Numbered from the stretch's first letter, positions 17,603-25,777 are shown. The stretch is DNA of 61,488 nucleotides from Rhodococcus sp. 1168 (GCF_002091955.1 NZ_MKKY01000063.1:1-61488), one strand, 5' to 3'. The notes: generated by a model not told the origin, from the letters alone. Numbers and translations are program-made.

Positions 17603-18745
17603 TCACAGCTTTGCCTGGCGTGAGCCGCCGGTGGCCTTCTGCGCCTTTTCGCCGACAATGTTGAACGAGAACACTGTCAAGAACAGGAACATGCCCGGGA
17701 CCAGTACGACGAACGCGTGCTTCTCGAACACCCCGCCCTGACCTTCGGCGATCATGTTTCCCCACGTCGGGATCGGCGGCTGGATGCCGAGACCCAAGAA
17801 GCTCAGCGATGCCTCGGCGACAATCATCACCGAGATCATCACCATGCCGAGCGAGGCCAGCGGCAGCGCCACGTTCGGAGCAAGCTCGCGCACCATCACC
17901 CGCCAGCGGCTTGCACCCATCGCGCGGGCCGCGAGGACGAATTCACGTTGAGCGAATGTCAACGTGTTCGCCCGCGCTATTCGAATCATCGACGGCACCG
18001 CAAGCACCGCCAGTGCCAACGCGATGTTGCGCAGGTTCGGTTTGAGCACCGACGCCAACGCGATCAGCAGGATCAATGCGGGTACTGCGAGCAGCGAGTT
18101 CGTCAAGATTCCGATGATCGAGTCGACTTTCCCGCCGAAGTAGCCGGCGAGGATGCCGATCGCGCCTCCGATGATGATGCCGATCAGCACAGCGCCGACC
18201 GCGACCACGAGCGAGGACCGTGCACCGTAGATGGACCTCGCAAGCAGGTCCAGGCCGAAGTTGTTCGTCCCCAGCGGGTGGCTGGAGAACAGATCCGGCG
18301 GGGCGTAACCCTTGGATCCGAGAGTCTTGGAGGTGTCCTCGTGCTCAGCAAACGGCAACAGCGGCGCGATGATTGCTACGCCGATGATCAACGCCAGCCA
18401 CACGCATGAAATCACGAACGTCAGATCGAAGTCCGGGCCGAAACGGGCCAGCCCGATCCGACGGAAGCCCATGTAGATACCCATCAGGCCGATGATGCCG
18501 ACCACGATGCGCACAGCCATCACGACCGGACCCGCGCCCAGCGCGAAACCGAAAGCGATCACGCCGATCGCCAGCAGAATTCCGCCGCGTACGTAGAGGT
18601 TTCGACGTCCGACCGTGCCGTCGGTGGCGGCCGCGACAGCGGGGTCCTTCACGACCGGATCGGTGACGATCACCGCGGCGCCCTGTGCCGTCGCGGGCAT
18701 GGCCTGATCGGGGTCGTTGAGGTCGGGGTGGGAGATATTAGACAT
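17603..18745 (-). CDS. Peptide ABC transporter permease, DppC type
   Basis: A 380-residue inner-membrane permease. It has an unusually long N-terminus with about three extra hydrophobic segments (around GILLAIGVIAFGFALG and VRIVVGIIGLMGIYMG) before the usual DppC region. The BPD_transp_1 core contains PLGTNNFGLDLLARSIYGAR and the EAA loop near ARAMGASRWRVMVRELAPN. The start ATG overlaps the end of the upstream permease gene by 8 bases. It forms the transmembrane channel with its DppB-type partner. Confidence 0.9.
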   Translation of the reverse strand: MSNISHPDLNDPDQAMPATAQGAAVIVTDPVVKDPAVAAATDGTVGRRNLYVRGGILLAIGVIAFGFALGAGPVVMAVRIVVGIIGLMGIYMGFRRIGLARFGPDFDLTFVISCVWLALIIGVAIIAPLLPFAEHEDTSKTLGSKGYAPPDLFSSHPLGTNNFGLDLLARSIYGARSSLVVAVGAVLIGIIIGGAIGILAGYFGGKVDSIIGILTNSLLAVPALILLIALASVLKPNLRNIALALAVLAVPSMIRIARANTLTFAQREFVLAARAMGASRWRVMVRELAPNVALPLASLGMVMISVMIVAEASLSFLGLGIQPPIPTWGNMIAEGQGGVFEKHAFVVLVPGMFLFLTVFSFNIVGEKAQKATGGSRQAKL

Positions 18746-19694
18746 GGGCTCGTCGGCTCCTCGGGTCGAGATATCCATAGGAGATATCGATGATGCCGTT
18801 GGCCACCACGTAGATGAACGCGATCACCAGTACCGCTCCCTGCACCATCGGCATATCACCCTGCTGGGCGGCGCGCACGATCAGCGAACCCATCCCCGGC
18901 AGCGAGAACAGCGTCTCGATGATGACGGTGGAGCCGATCATCGAGCCCAGCACCAGGCCGAGCATCGTGATCAGTGAGAACGAGGAGGGACGGAACGCAT
19001 CGGAGATCAGCAACCTCAGGTTCGAGGTGCCCTTCGCTTTGGATACCAGGATGAAGTTCTCTTGCAGGGTCGTGATCAGGTCGCTGCGCAAGATGCGCAG
19101 GAACATCGCCATTTCCAGGAGGCTGATCGTGACCGCCGGCAGGATCGCGTGGTACAGGTTGTCGGCAAGTCCCCCCTCGGACACACGCACCCACTGGGAG
19201 CGCGGGAACCAGCCGAGGGTGTTGACGAACAGCATGATCAGCAGCAGGCCGGACAGGAACGATGGGATCGACAAGACGCCGAATGTGGTGGCACTGATGA
19301 CACGGTCGACCAGGCCGCCACTGTGGCGCGCGGACCACATTGCCAACGGAATCGATACCACCAGTGCGATAACCATCCCCATGACAGCCAACTGCACACT
19401 CACCGGCAGCGCTGCGACGATGCGCTCCATCACGTCCGACTGCGGCGGAACCAGCGAACGGCCCAGATCGCCCTGCAGAGCGGACGAGAGCCAATCCCAG
19501 TAGCGGCTCGAGAACGGATCATCCAAGCCCATATCGAGACGTGCCTGGGCGTACTCCTCAGGGGTACGACCCTCACCTAATGCCGCCACCGACGGGTCAC
19601 CGGGTATCAGCGATACAAGTCCGAACGTGCCGAGGCTGACGACGAACAGCACAGCAATCAGCTCGCCAATTTTTTTGAACACAACCTTGGTCAT
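18738..19694 (-). CDS. Peptide ABC transporter permease, DppB type
   Basis: A 318-residue permease and the first gene of the five-gene operon. The N-terminal hydrophobic segment LIAVLFVVSLGTFGLVSLIPGDP is the standard DppB entry helix, and the EAA motif is KAKGTSNLRLLISDA. Six membrane spans are predicted. A purine-rich AAAGGGGG lies upstream of the ATG at a longer than usual distance. A weak Crp-like box is found 168 bases upstream. Confidence 0.92.
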   Translation of the reverse strand: MTKVVFKKIGELIAVLFVVSLGTFGLVSLIPGDPSVAALGEGRTPEEYAQARLDMGLDDPFSSRYWDWLSSALQGDLGRSLVPPQSDVMERIVAALPVSVQLAVMGMVIALVVSIPLAMWSARHSGGLVDRVISATTFGVLSIPSFLSGLLLIMLFVNTLGWFPRSQWVRVSEGGLADNLYHAILPAVTISLLEMAMFLRILRSDLITTLQENFILVSKAKGTSNLRLLISDAFRPSSFSLITMLGLVLGSMIGSTVIIETLFSLPGMGSLIVRAAQQGDMPMVQGAVLVIAFIYVVANGIIDISYGYLDPRSRRAHV

Positions 19695-20003
19695 TGCTGG
19701 CGTTGCCCCCTTTCTCTGTTCATCCGTTCATCCTCACTTCGATACGTTTGCTCAGCTGGACGCGCTTGCGGCCACAAAGTCTTGGGTGGGTATTCGCCGG
19801 CACCGAGTTGGTACAGCGCCGAACCGTGGAACGACAGCATTCACTGTTCCGTGCGTCTCATTATGACTGCTGTCACACATCGCAAAGGCTAAGTCTCACT
19901 GTTCGGGACTGCCCAAGATCGGCTGAGTCACGAAGGAAACCGAGTCAAGCCAGGCGTCGCCACCGAGCACACCCTCTACGTGATTGCGTCCCCATCGACA
20001 CCG
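19695..20003. other. Gap between Tad cluster and extra transporter operon
   Basis: About 310 bases downstream of the last Tad gene and upstream of the permease operon, both on the minus strand. Apart from the possible Crp-like box at 19862-19877 I see no clear terminator or gene here. Confidence 0.4.
19862..19877 (-). promoter_or_regulatory. Possible Crp/GlxR-like box before the extra transporter operon
   Basis: TATGACTGCTGTCACA matches the TGTGA-N6-TCACA pattern at 9 of 10 fixed positions. It lies about 170 bases upstream of the first permease gene, in the gap between that operon and the Tad cluster. One look-alike can arise by chance. Confidence 0.3.
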
Positions 20004-20351
20004 TCACGCCGGCCCCGCCCGCGCCGACGCGACCGCGTCGGCGATCCCGAATCGCCCGAGTGGCAAAGTGATCGTCACAGTGACCACTACGTCCCAGCCT
20101 TCGACGACGCAGTCCGTCACCTCTCCCTTCGAGCGGCCTACGATCACCCGCGCCGCCGCACACGCATCCCCGACGCCTCGGTTCAACTCCCCGGCTGCCG
20201 CGAGAGCAGACAGGTCCGCAGCCGACTGGGCCTGATGCCGGGCACCGACCGCCGAGCCGACGTGAACGATCGCCACCACGACTACCAGCAATGCGGCCAG
20301 TGCAGCTGCAGCTAGAACCGTCACGCCGCCTTCCTCGCTGGACACCGTCAT
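20004..20351 (-). CDS. TadE/TadG-like minor pilin-type protein, Rv3654c-like
   Basis: A 115-residue protein with one N-terminal hydrophobic helix (VTVLAAAALAALLVVVVAIV) directly after the acidic, glycine-containing SSEEGG. This is the layout of pseudopilin-type proteins of Flp/Tad systems. The segment HQAQSAADLSALAAAGEL is the typical TadG-like stretch that follows the membrane helix. The ATG overlaps the stop of the tadE-like gene (ATGA). It is the last gene of the operon and the positional equivalent of Rv3654c. It is probably an inner-membrane component or minor pilin. Confidence 0.8.
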   Translation of the reverse strand: MTVSSEEGGVTVLAAAALAALLVVVVAIVHVGSAVGARHQAQSAADLSALAAAGELNRGVGDACAAARVIVGRSKGEVTDCVVEGWDVVVTVTITLPLGRFGIADAVASARAGPA

Positions 20352-20650
20352 TCCACAGCGTCCGGTTCGATCGCAGCGACGGCCTCGGCGCTGACCGTCA
20401 AACCCGGCAACGGAGTATCGGACTGCACGCGGGCTGTCACGTACCCGTCGTGCTCGGTGACGGTGATCTGCGCCCCGCCCGGCGCCACCGAATGGGCAAC
20501 CGATACCGCATCACCCCTGGCCGCCGATCGAGCGGCCTCCCGCGCCGCATCCACACACCGGACATGCATCGACACAGCAAGTATCGCGCCGATACAGGTC
20601 ACGACGACCGCGACGATGGACGCGACGGCGATGGCCGCCTCCACCGTCAC
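20348..20650 (-). CDS. TadE-like pseudopilin, Rv3655c-like
   Basis: A TadE-like protein: one hydrophobic helix near the start (AAIAVASIVAVVVTCIGAIL) followed by the family segment VRCVDAAREAARSAARGDA. GTG 20650 is the only standard start near the homology. The open frame continues upstream and encodes DDG-AVTVE, a pseudopilin cleavage pattern (Gly before the cut, Glu at +5) lying across that GTG. No ATG, GTG or TTG occurs in the frame for at least 20 codons before it. The true start is therefore unclear. The gene lies immediately after the Flp pilin gene and is coupled to the next gene by ATGA. Confidence 0.75.
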   Translation of the reverse strand: MTVEAAIAVASIVAVVVTCIGAILAVSMHVRCVDAAREAARSAARGDAVSVAHSVAPGGAQITVTEHDGYVTARVQSDTPLPGLTVSAEAVAAIEPDAVE

Positions 20651-20664
20651 GGCGCCGTCGTCGG

Positions 20665-20874
20665 CTACACAGCTGTATTGAGTGCTCGGTCGATGATTCC
20701 GGTCAACGAACCTACGATCGAATCGCCCGTCACCACGGTGTAGAGAATCGCTCCGAACGCGGCAGCGGCGATCGTGCCGATTGCGTACTCTGCCGTAGAC
20801 ATTCCATCGTCCTCGGCCGCGGCCAAGATCAATCTCATCTGCAACTCTCGAACCATCCTGTGCACCATGCCCAT
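20665..20874 (-). CDS. Flp-type pilin (DUF4244)
   Basis: A 69-residue pilin precursor. EDDG-MSTAEYAIG shows the type IV prepilin cut (Gly at -1, Glu at +5), followed by a hydrophobic helix (TIAAAAFGAILYTVV). This is the actinobacterial DUF4244 Flp pilin, equivalent to Rv3656c. The mature pilin of about 45 residues would polymerise into thin adhesive fibres. GAGGGAGGG precedes the ATG at 20874. No prepilin peptidase gene lies in this window, so processing must rely on one elsewhere. Confidence 0.85.
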   Translation of the reverse strand: MGMVHRMVRELQMRLILAAAEDDGMSTAEYAIGTIAAAAFGAILYTVVTGDSIVGSLTGIIDRALNTAV

Positions 20875-20948
20875 TCCCTCCCTCGACCTCCGAGACGGCG
20901 GTTCCGCCTCGGAATCCTCTGTGTCGCGTCACAGCGATCCCTGGGTGC

Positions 20949-21521
20949 TCACAGCAGTCCCCCACCCAGTACGTTCCCGGCGAGTCCGATGACGACGGGA
21001 ACGATCCCGAGGCATACGAACGCCGGCAGAAAGCACAGGCCGAGCGGCCCACTGATCAACACCCCTGCACGTTCGGCTGCGGCTGCCGACGAATCCTCGG
21101 TCTGTGCACGCTGAGCCTCGGCAAGCTCGGAAATCCCCTGCGCCAACGACGCTCCCGATCTCGCCGATCGCCGCGCCATTCGCGCCAGCGACTCGATGTC
21201 GGGCCTGGCGGCTACTGGCTCCCACGCGGCGGCGGGGTCCGCGCCCAGCGCGAGTAGGTCTGCGGTGGTCCGCAATGCCCGGGCGAAGGGTTCGTTCGTC
21301 GACTCGGATACCGCAGCAGCTGCGATACCCACCGGAAGCCCGCCGCGCAAACATGCCGCCAACAGATCGAACGTGGTCGCGACCGAATGGGGATCGGCGA
21401 TGTCGGTGTCGTCTCCGCCCCTCTCGCCGAGAGGCTCCTTGGGCGCGATACGAAAGACGTACTTGGGAGCCGCCGGAATCACCAAGAGAGACGCTGCCGC
21501 GCACACCGCCGCCACCCACAT
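20949..21521 (-). CDS. Tad secretion system inner-membrane protein, TadC-like
   Basis: A 190-residue membrane protein with a type II secretion F fold, equivalent to Rv3657c. It has an N-terminal helix (WVAAVCAAASLLVIPAA), the F-domain core (FDLLAACLRGGLPVGIAAAAV; LARMARRSARSGASLAQGI) and a C-terminal pair of helices (GPLGLCFLPAFVCLGIVPVVIG). With TadB it should form the platform on which the ATPase acts. The ATG is embedded in the TGATG that ends tadB, so the genes are coupled. A GTG two codons before the ATG is a possible alternative start. Confidence 0.85.
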   Translation of the reverse strand: MWVAAVCAAASLLVIPAAPKYVFRIAPKEPLGERGGDDTDIADPHSVATTFDLLAACLRGGLPVGIAAAAVSESTNEPFARALRTTADLLALGADPAAAWEPVAARPDIESLARMARRSARSGASLAQGISELAEAQRAQTEDSSAAAAERAGVLISGPLGLCFLPAFVCLGIVPVVIGLAGNVLGGGLL

Positions 21522-22318
21522 CACCGGCACACCTTTTCGGTGATCGCATCGGTCCACATCAGCCCGGCGCACGCCAACATCGAGCCGAGCACCAAAAGGG
21601 CCCCGCCCAAGCCTCCGCCGAACAGCACACCGATCGGGGACGCCCCCATGAATTGACCAAGGATGACGCCGAGGACCGGCAGACCCGACAACACCGTTCC
21701 AGTCGCACGGGCACCTGCCAGGCTCGCCTCGGTTCGATCGCGAAATCGACTCCTACCCAACAAGTCTTGCCGCGCTGCGCCGAGCAGTTCGGCAAGCCCC
21801 AATCCGCGGGTGTCGGCAATGTGCCAGGCTTCGGACAATCGCGAGAGTTCCACGCGGACCGGAGAATCCTCGACAAGCAAGCCAGCACACGCATCACCAC
21901 CGAGACGCGCACGCCCAGCAGCACTTCCGAAGGCGAGAGCCACGCTTCCACTGCAATCGGCAGCAGCACTCGCACAGGCCAACGCCGGATGCGAACCGAC
22001 TCGGAGCTCACCGATGACGACGTCGAGTCCAGCGATGAGCGAGTCGAGCTCACTGCGATGCGATCTCCGCCGCTGACCTTTCTTTCTCCGAAGGGCCACC
22101 GTTGCGCTGACGATGATGGCGGCACAGAGAGCATGCAGGCCACCCGCCACTACGGCAAGGACTGACCCCACCGCTACCATCGACGCGAGACCCAGTGCCC
22201 GAGAGTGCGTTCGATCGACGCGAACGACTTTGCCGAGCACCAATGACGGCACTCGCACTCGTGGACGCGGTAGCACCAGAAGTGCTACCGCGCAGCATAG
22301 AACACCCAACGCGGTCAC
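21521..22318 (-). CDS. Tad secretion system inner-membrane protein, TadB-like
   Basis: A 265-residue membrane protein and the partner of TadC, equivalent to Rv3658c. The N-terminus is hydrophobic (TALGVLCCAVALLVLP), a second pair of helices follows, then the cytoplasmic F domain with LDVVIGELRVGSHPALAC and ADTRGLGLAELLGAARQDL, and a C-terminal hairpin (GGLGGALLVLGSMLACAGLM). The start is a GTG that overlaps the tadA stop as GTGA. The frame is open further upstream, but that sequence overlaps tadA and looks unlike a membrane protein start. Confidence 0.87.
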   Translation of the reverse strand: MTALGVLCCAVALLVLPRPRVRVPSLVLGKVVRVDRTHSRALGLASMVAVGSVLAVVAGGLHALCAAIIVSATVALRRKKGQRRRSHRSELDSLIAGLDVVIGELRVGSHPALACASAAADCSGSVALAFGSAAGRARLGGDACAGLLVEDSPVRVELSRLSEAWHIADTRGLGLAELLGAARQDLLGRSRFRDRTEASLAGARATGTVLSGLPVLGVILGQFMGASPIGVLFGGGLGGALLVLGSMLACAGLMWTDAITEKVCR

Positions 22319-23496
22319 AACCGCGCCAACCGTTGCCTGAGGAGTGCGTCCAGCCGTTCTCGGCCACGGTGCACACCGCCGTCCACACTCCACGCGGACA
22401 CCATCTGCACGCGACCGGAATCATCGGGGACGACCACTGCAATTTCACGCAACCGTCGCCGGCCATCGAACGAGCGATGCACATGCAAGACCACCTGCAC
22501 CGCGGCCGCGAGTTGACTGTGCAGAGCCGCGCGGTCCAAACCACCCAGTGCAGCAAGAGCTTCCAGGCGTGCGGGCACCTCGGCGGGAGAGTTGGCGTGA
22601 ATCGTGCCCGCTCCGCCGTCGTGACCGGTGTTGAGCGCGGTGAGCAGGTCGACGACCTCTGCGCCGCGGACCTCTCCGACAACGAGCCGGTCCGGCCGCA
22701 TCCGCAGCGCTTGACGAACAAGCTGCCGAACGGTGACCTCGCCGACGCCCTCGACGTTGGGCGCCCGAGCAACCATTCGAACGACGTGTGGATGCGACGG
22801 CGCCAACTCGGCAGCATCCTCGACGCACACGATGCGCTCGCTGCGCGCGACCTCGCCCAGCATGGCAGCCAGTAACGTGGTCTTCCCTGCGCCGGTGCCG
22901 CCGATGACCAGAAATGCCAAGCGCGCCTCGATGATCCGCTTCACCAGAGCGAGAGCACTCGGCTCGAGTGCTCCACGGTCTGCCAAAGCTGCGAGCCCCT
23001 GGGTGGTCGGGCGCAACACGCGCAACGACAGACAGGTACCGCCTCGCGCGACGGGAGACAGCACCGCATGCAGTCGAACACCGAAAGTGCCGTCGCCCAC
23101 TCCGGGTAGCTGCCCGTCGACCCACGGTTGAGCATCGTCTAGCCGTCGGCCCGCGGACAGGGCCAGCCGCTGCGCGAGACGTCGTACCGCGGCCTCGTCG
23201 GCGAAACGGATATCAGCGCGCTCGAGTCCCGCGCCACGGTCGACCCATACCTCGTCCGGCGCCGTGACCAGAACGTCGGCGACACTGGCATCGAGTAGCA
23301 GCGTCTCCAACGGCCCGGCACCGGTCAACTCGGTCTGCAGGACACGGAGAGCCGCCAAGAGATCGGTATCGCTCAGTACCCCGCCCGCTTCGATTCTGAT
23401 GGCTGCAGCGACCAACGCGGGCGTCGGCTCACCTGTCGTGTGGACAAGCCGGTCGCGAACACGGTCCAACAACTCCGGCGTGACGACGGCGCTCAT
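22315..23496 (-). CDS. tadA: Tad secretion ATPase, TadA/CpaF type
   Basis: A 393-residue hexameric secretion ATPase, equivalent to Rv3659c. It drives assembly of the Flp pilus. Walker A is VIGGTGAGKTTLLAAML, the Asp box is ERIVCVEDAAEL, Walker B is RPDRLVVGEVRGAEVVDLL, and the His box follows in TGHDGGAGTIHAN. The N-terminal domain contains LETLLLDASVADVLVTAPDE, typical of CpaF proteins. The ATG at 23496 overlaps the ssd stop as ATGA. It is followed without a gap by the two membrane platform genes. Confidence 0.93.
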   Translation of the reverse strand: MSAVVTPELLDRVRDRLVHTTGEPTPALVAAAIRIEAGGVLSDTDLLAALRVLQTELTGAGPLETLLLDASVADVLVTAPDEVWVDRGAGLERADIRFADEAAVRRLAQRLALSAGRRLDDAQPWVDGQLPGVGDGTFGVRLHAVLSPVARGGTCLSLRVLRPTTQGLAALADRGALEPSALALVKRIIEARLAFLVIGGTGAGKTTLLAAMLGEVARSERIVCVEDAAELAPSHPHVVRMVARAPNVEGVGEVTVRQLVRQALRMRPDRLVVGEVRGAEVVDLLTALNTGHDGGAGTIHANSPAEVPARLEALAALGGLDRAALHSQLAAAVQVVLHVHRSFDGRRRLREIAVVVPDDSGRVQMVSAWSVDGGVHRGRERLDALLRQRLARL

Positions 23497-24620
23497 GCCG
23501 CCCACCGCCTCGGCGCCGGCTTGCGTGCGAACGTCGCGAGAATCGACACCGCAGCATCGGTGAGAGGCGATCGACGTCCGAGGCCCAGCCCTCCGCGTTC
23601 GATGCGCTGCGCCAATCCTGGCTCGGGTCGCATCGTGGCCAGCAGTGGCAACCGGAGGGCCTCGGCAATATCGGTGCCGCGCAATCCCCCTGGCGCGGGC
23701 CCTCGCACGACCAGTCCGACGTTCGAGTTACGTCCGCGCAGGTAGCCGAGGAGGTTCTCGGAGCCCGCGACGGCGCCGATCTCGGCGGGAACTACCAACA
23801 CCACCAGGTCCGCGGCGTCGTGGAATACGTCGGTGTGCGGGCCGGGGTGACGTGGCACGTCGCACACGACCAGATCTCCGGATCGGCGTCCGGCGTCTAC
23901 CACCGCGGCACATGCCGTTGCGTCCAGGCCCGAGGATCCCGAGTCCGCTCGCCCGGCCGACAGGACGGCCAACGAGCCGCTCGACGGCAACGCACGGTGT
24001 AGGGCGTCACTGGAAATTCGACCTGCCTCGACGACGAGTCCGGGCCATCGCAGGCCCCGCTGTTCCTCCCAGCCGAGCAGGAGATCGAGTCCTGGACCGT
24101 AGCTGTCACCGTCGACCAACAGCGTTCGAGATCCTGCCGCGGACGCCGACAGTGCCAACGCCACCGCGAGCGTCGACGTTCCGGCACCGCCCCGGCCGCC
24201 GACGACGGTGATGACTCCGCCGTCGCCCTCGGTCCGGTCGTGTTCCCTTCCGAGAAGCCCGATCAACGTCGCTTCGTCTTGCGGTAGTCCCAGTACGTGC
24301 GAAGCTCCGACGGCCGTGGCAGCACGCCATTGCTCGACGCCGGGTTCTCCTCGGCCCACTACGAAGATCGCGTCGCGACGAGGCAGTCTTCGGGACGAGG
24401 CGTCGCGAGCGTGGTCGACGTCGAGGAGTATCGCGTCGGCTTCATCCCACTCGATCCTGCTCGGCGGAGTTCCCGGACCGGCAATACCGACTGGTAAGTC
24501 CCTTTCCAGCACAGTGCATTCGGCCGCTGCAGCGATCCTGAGCACTTCGTCCCGCAGCACGGGGTCGCCGGTGGACAGCACGATCGGGCGCCGAGTCGGC
24601 GACATGTCCTGAAATTCCAT
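23493..24620 (-). CDS. ssd: CpaE/Ssd-like MinD-family ATPase
   Basis: A 375-residue protein, equivalent to Rv3660c, which is described in M. tuberculosis as a septum-site-determining protein (Ssd). The N-terminus resembles a receiver-like domain, and the C-terminal half has the MinD/CpaE fold. The P-loop reads VVGGRGGAGTSTLAVALALS, so the Lys of the deviant Walker A is replaced, as is usual in this subgroup. DGDSYGPGLDLLLG and VVCDVPRHPG are the other nucleotide-site segments. It heads the Tad operon and probably positions the pilus machine or links it to division. The start ATG is at 24620. Confidence 0.88.
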   Translation of the reverse strand: MEFQDMSPTRRPIVLSTGDPVLRDEVLRIAAAAECTVLERDLPVGIAGPGTPPSRIEWDEADAILLDVDHARDASSRRLPRRDAIFVVGRGEPGVEQWRAATAVGASHVLGLPQDEATLIGLLGREHDRTEGDGGVITVVGGRGGAGTSTLAVALALSASAAGSRTLLVDGDSYGPGLDLLLGWEEQRGLRWPGLVVEAGRISSDALHRALPSSGSLAVLSAGRADSGSSGLDATACAAVVDAGRRSGDLVVCDVPRHPGPHTDVFHDAADLVVLVVPAEIGAVAGSENLLGYLRGRNSNVGLVVRGPAPGGLRGTDIAEALRLPLLATMRPEPGLAQRIERGGLGLGRRSPLTDAAVSILATFARKPAPRRWAA

Positions 24621-24739
24621 GAGTGCGAGCCTGCAACGAATTGCGCTCGGAGAAAACAGCGTTGGCGGCGAATGGGGATAACTTGCAGCGTGTGGACGAA
24701 ATCGTGTACATCCGTACCAGATTCACACGTTCCCCTACA

Positions 24740-24830
24740 ACGAGGACGACCCTCGCCAGGGGGGAGGAGGCGAGGGTCGTCGAGTTCAGCCCCGGGGGGT
24801 CGGGCTGAACTTGCCCGGACGAATCCGGAC
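24740..24830 (-). ncRNA. 6C small RNA (B11 orthologue)
   Basis: On the minus strand two stem-loops stand in tandem, each exposing a run of six C. The first, at 24784-24810, pairs GTTCAGCCC with GGGCTGAAC around the loop GACCCCCCG. The second, at 24746-24780, pairs 12 bases around TCCTCCCCCCT. These are the defining features of the actinobacterial 6C RNA. The place also fits: in M. tuberculosis B11/6C lies between ssd (Rv3660c) and Rv3661, exactly as here. A TAGTAT -10 box at 24837-24842 suggests a start near 24830. Known 6C RNAs pair their C-rich loops with G-rich mRNA sites. The exact ends are estimates. Confidence 0.85.
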
Positions 24831-24836
24831 AGGTCG

Positions 24837-24868
24837 ATACTACACCTGGCGACGACGGTGTTTGCAAG
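24837..24868 (-). promoter_or_regulatory. Candidate promoter of the 6C RNA
   Basis: TAGTAT (24837-24842) is a good -10 sequence on the minus strand, with TTGCAA about 19 bases upstream as a weak -35. The predicted start is about 7 bases downstream, just ahead of the first C-loop hairpin. Confidence 0.45.
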
Positions 24869-24934
24869 TTCAACCTTCGTTCTTACACAGTGAGACAAAC
24901 CGGGAAATCGCCGGAAAGAAACCGACGCTCTATT

Positions 24935-25777
24935 GTGAAGTCTGTGACCACCAGCGCCGGCATCGATAACGCCGAATCCCACCGCCCAGTCGGAAAAATC
25001 GCCGCGTTCTTCGACCTGGACAAGACGATCATCGCCAAGTCGAGCACGCTCGCCTTCAGCAAACCATTCTTCGATCAGGGGCTGATAAACAGGCGAGCCG
25101 TACTGAAAAGTAGCTATGCGCAATTCCTGTTCCTGTTAGCGGGTGCCGATCACGACCAAATGGAGCGAATGCGAGCCCATATCGCCGCAATGTCCGCCGG
25201 CTGGGACGTCGAGCAAATACGTTCGATCGTTGCAGAAACCTTGCACGACATAGTGGATCCGTTGGTGTTCGCCGAAGCCGCGGACTTGATCGCAGACCAC
25301 AAACTTCGCGGACACGACATCGTGATCGTCTCGGCATCCGGCGAGGAAATCGTCGGTCCGATCGCCGAAGCACTCGGCGCAGACTTCAGCACCGCCACGC
25401 AGATGGAGGTCGAGGACGGCCGATACAACGGAACCGTTGCCTTCTACTGCTACGGTGAGGGCAAGGTCCAAGCGATGAACGCGCTCGCCGAGTCCCGAAG
25501 TTACGACCTGTCAAGATGTTTCGCGTATTCGGACTCGATCACCGACCTCCCCATGCTTCACGCCGTCGGCAATCCGACTGCCGTCAATCCCGATCGTGCG
25601 CTCCGCAAGGAGGCCGCGTCGCTCGGCTGGCCAATTCTGACTTTTTCCAATCCGGTCTCACTTCGATCACGTATCCAAGCTCCATCGGGTACAACCGTGG
25701 CGGCAAGTGCCGCAGTCTTTTTCAGTGCGCTGCTGGCCGGAGCGGTTACCTACGGGTTGCTGAGAAGAAAACCGTGA
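24935..25777 (+). CDS. HAD-IB family phosphatase with C-terminal membrane helix, Rv3661-like
   Basis: About 280 residues. The HAD motifs are AAFFDLDKTI (nucleophile Asp, DxDxT), VSASGEEIVGP (motif II), a motif III lysine around YGEGKVQAM, and YSDSITDLPMLHAVG (motif IV). The C-terminus ends in one hydrophobic segment (AAVFFSALLAGAVTYGLL) plus RRKP, so the enzyme is probably tethered to the membrane. The substrate is unknown; the family contains SerB-like and phospholipid-type phosphatases. GTG 24935 or 24944 is the likely start; a GTG at 24890 is also in frame. It is divergent from ssd, with the 6C RNA between them, as in mycobacteria. Confidence 0.88.
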   Translation: MKSVTTSAGIDNAESHRPVGKIAAFFDLDKTIIAKSSTLAFSKPFFDQGLINRRAVLKSSYAQFLFLLAGADHDQMERMRAHIAAMSAGWDVEQIRSIVAETLHDIVDPLVFAEAADLIADHKLRGHDIVIVSASGEEIVGPIAEALGADFSTATQMEVEDGRYNGTVAFYCYGEGKVQAMNALAESRSYDLSRCFAYSDSITDLPMLHAVGNPTAVNPDRALRKEAASLGWPILTFSNPVSLRSRIQAPSGTTVAASAAVFFSALLAGAVTYGLLRRKP

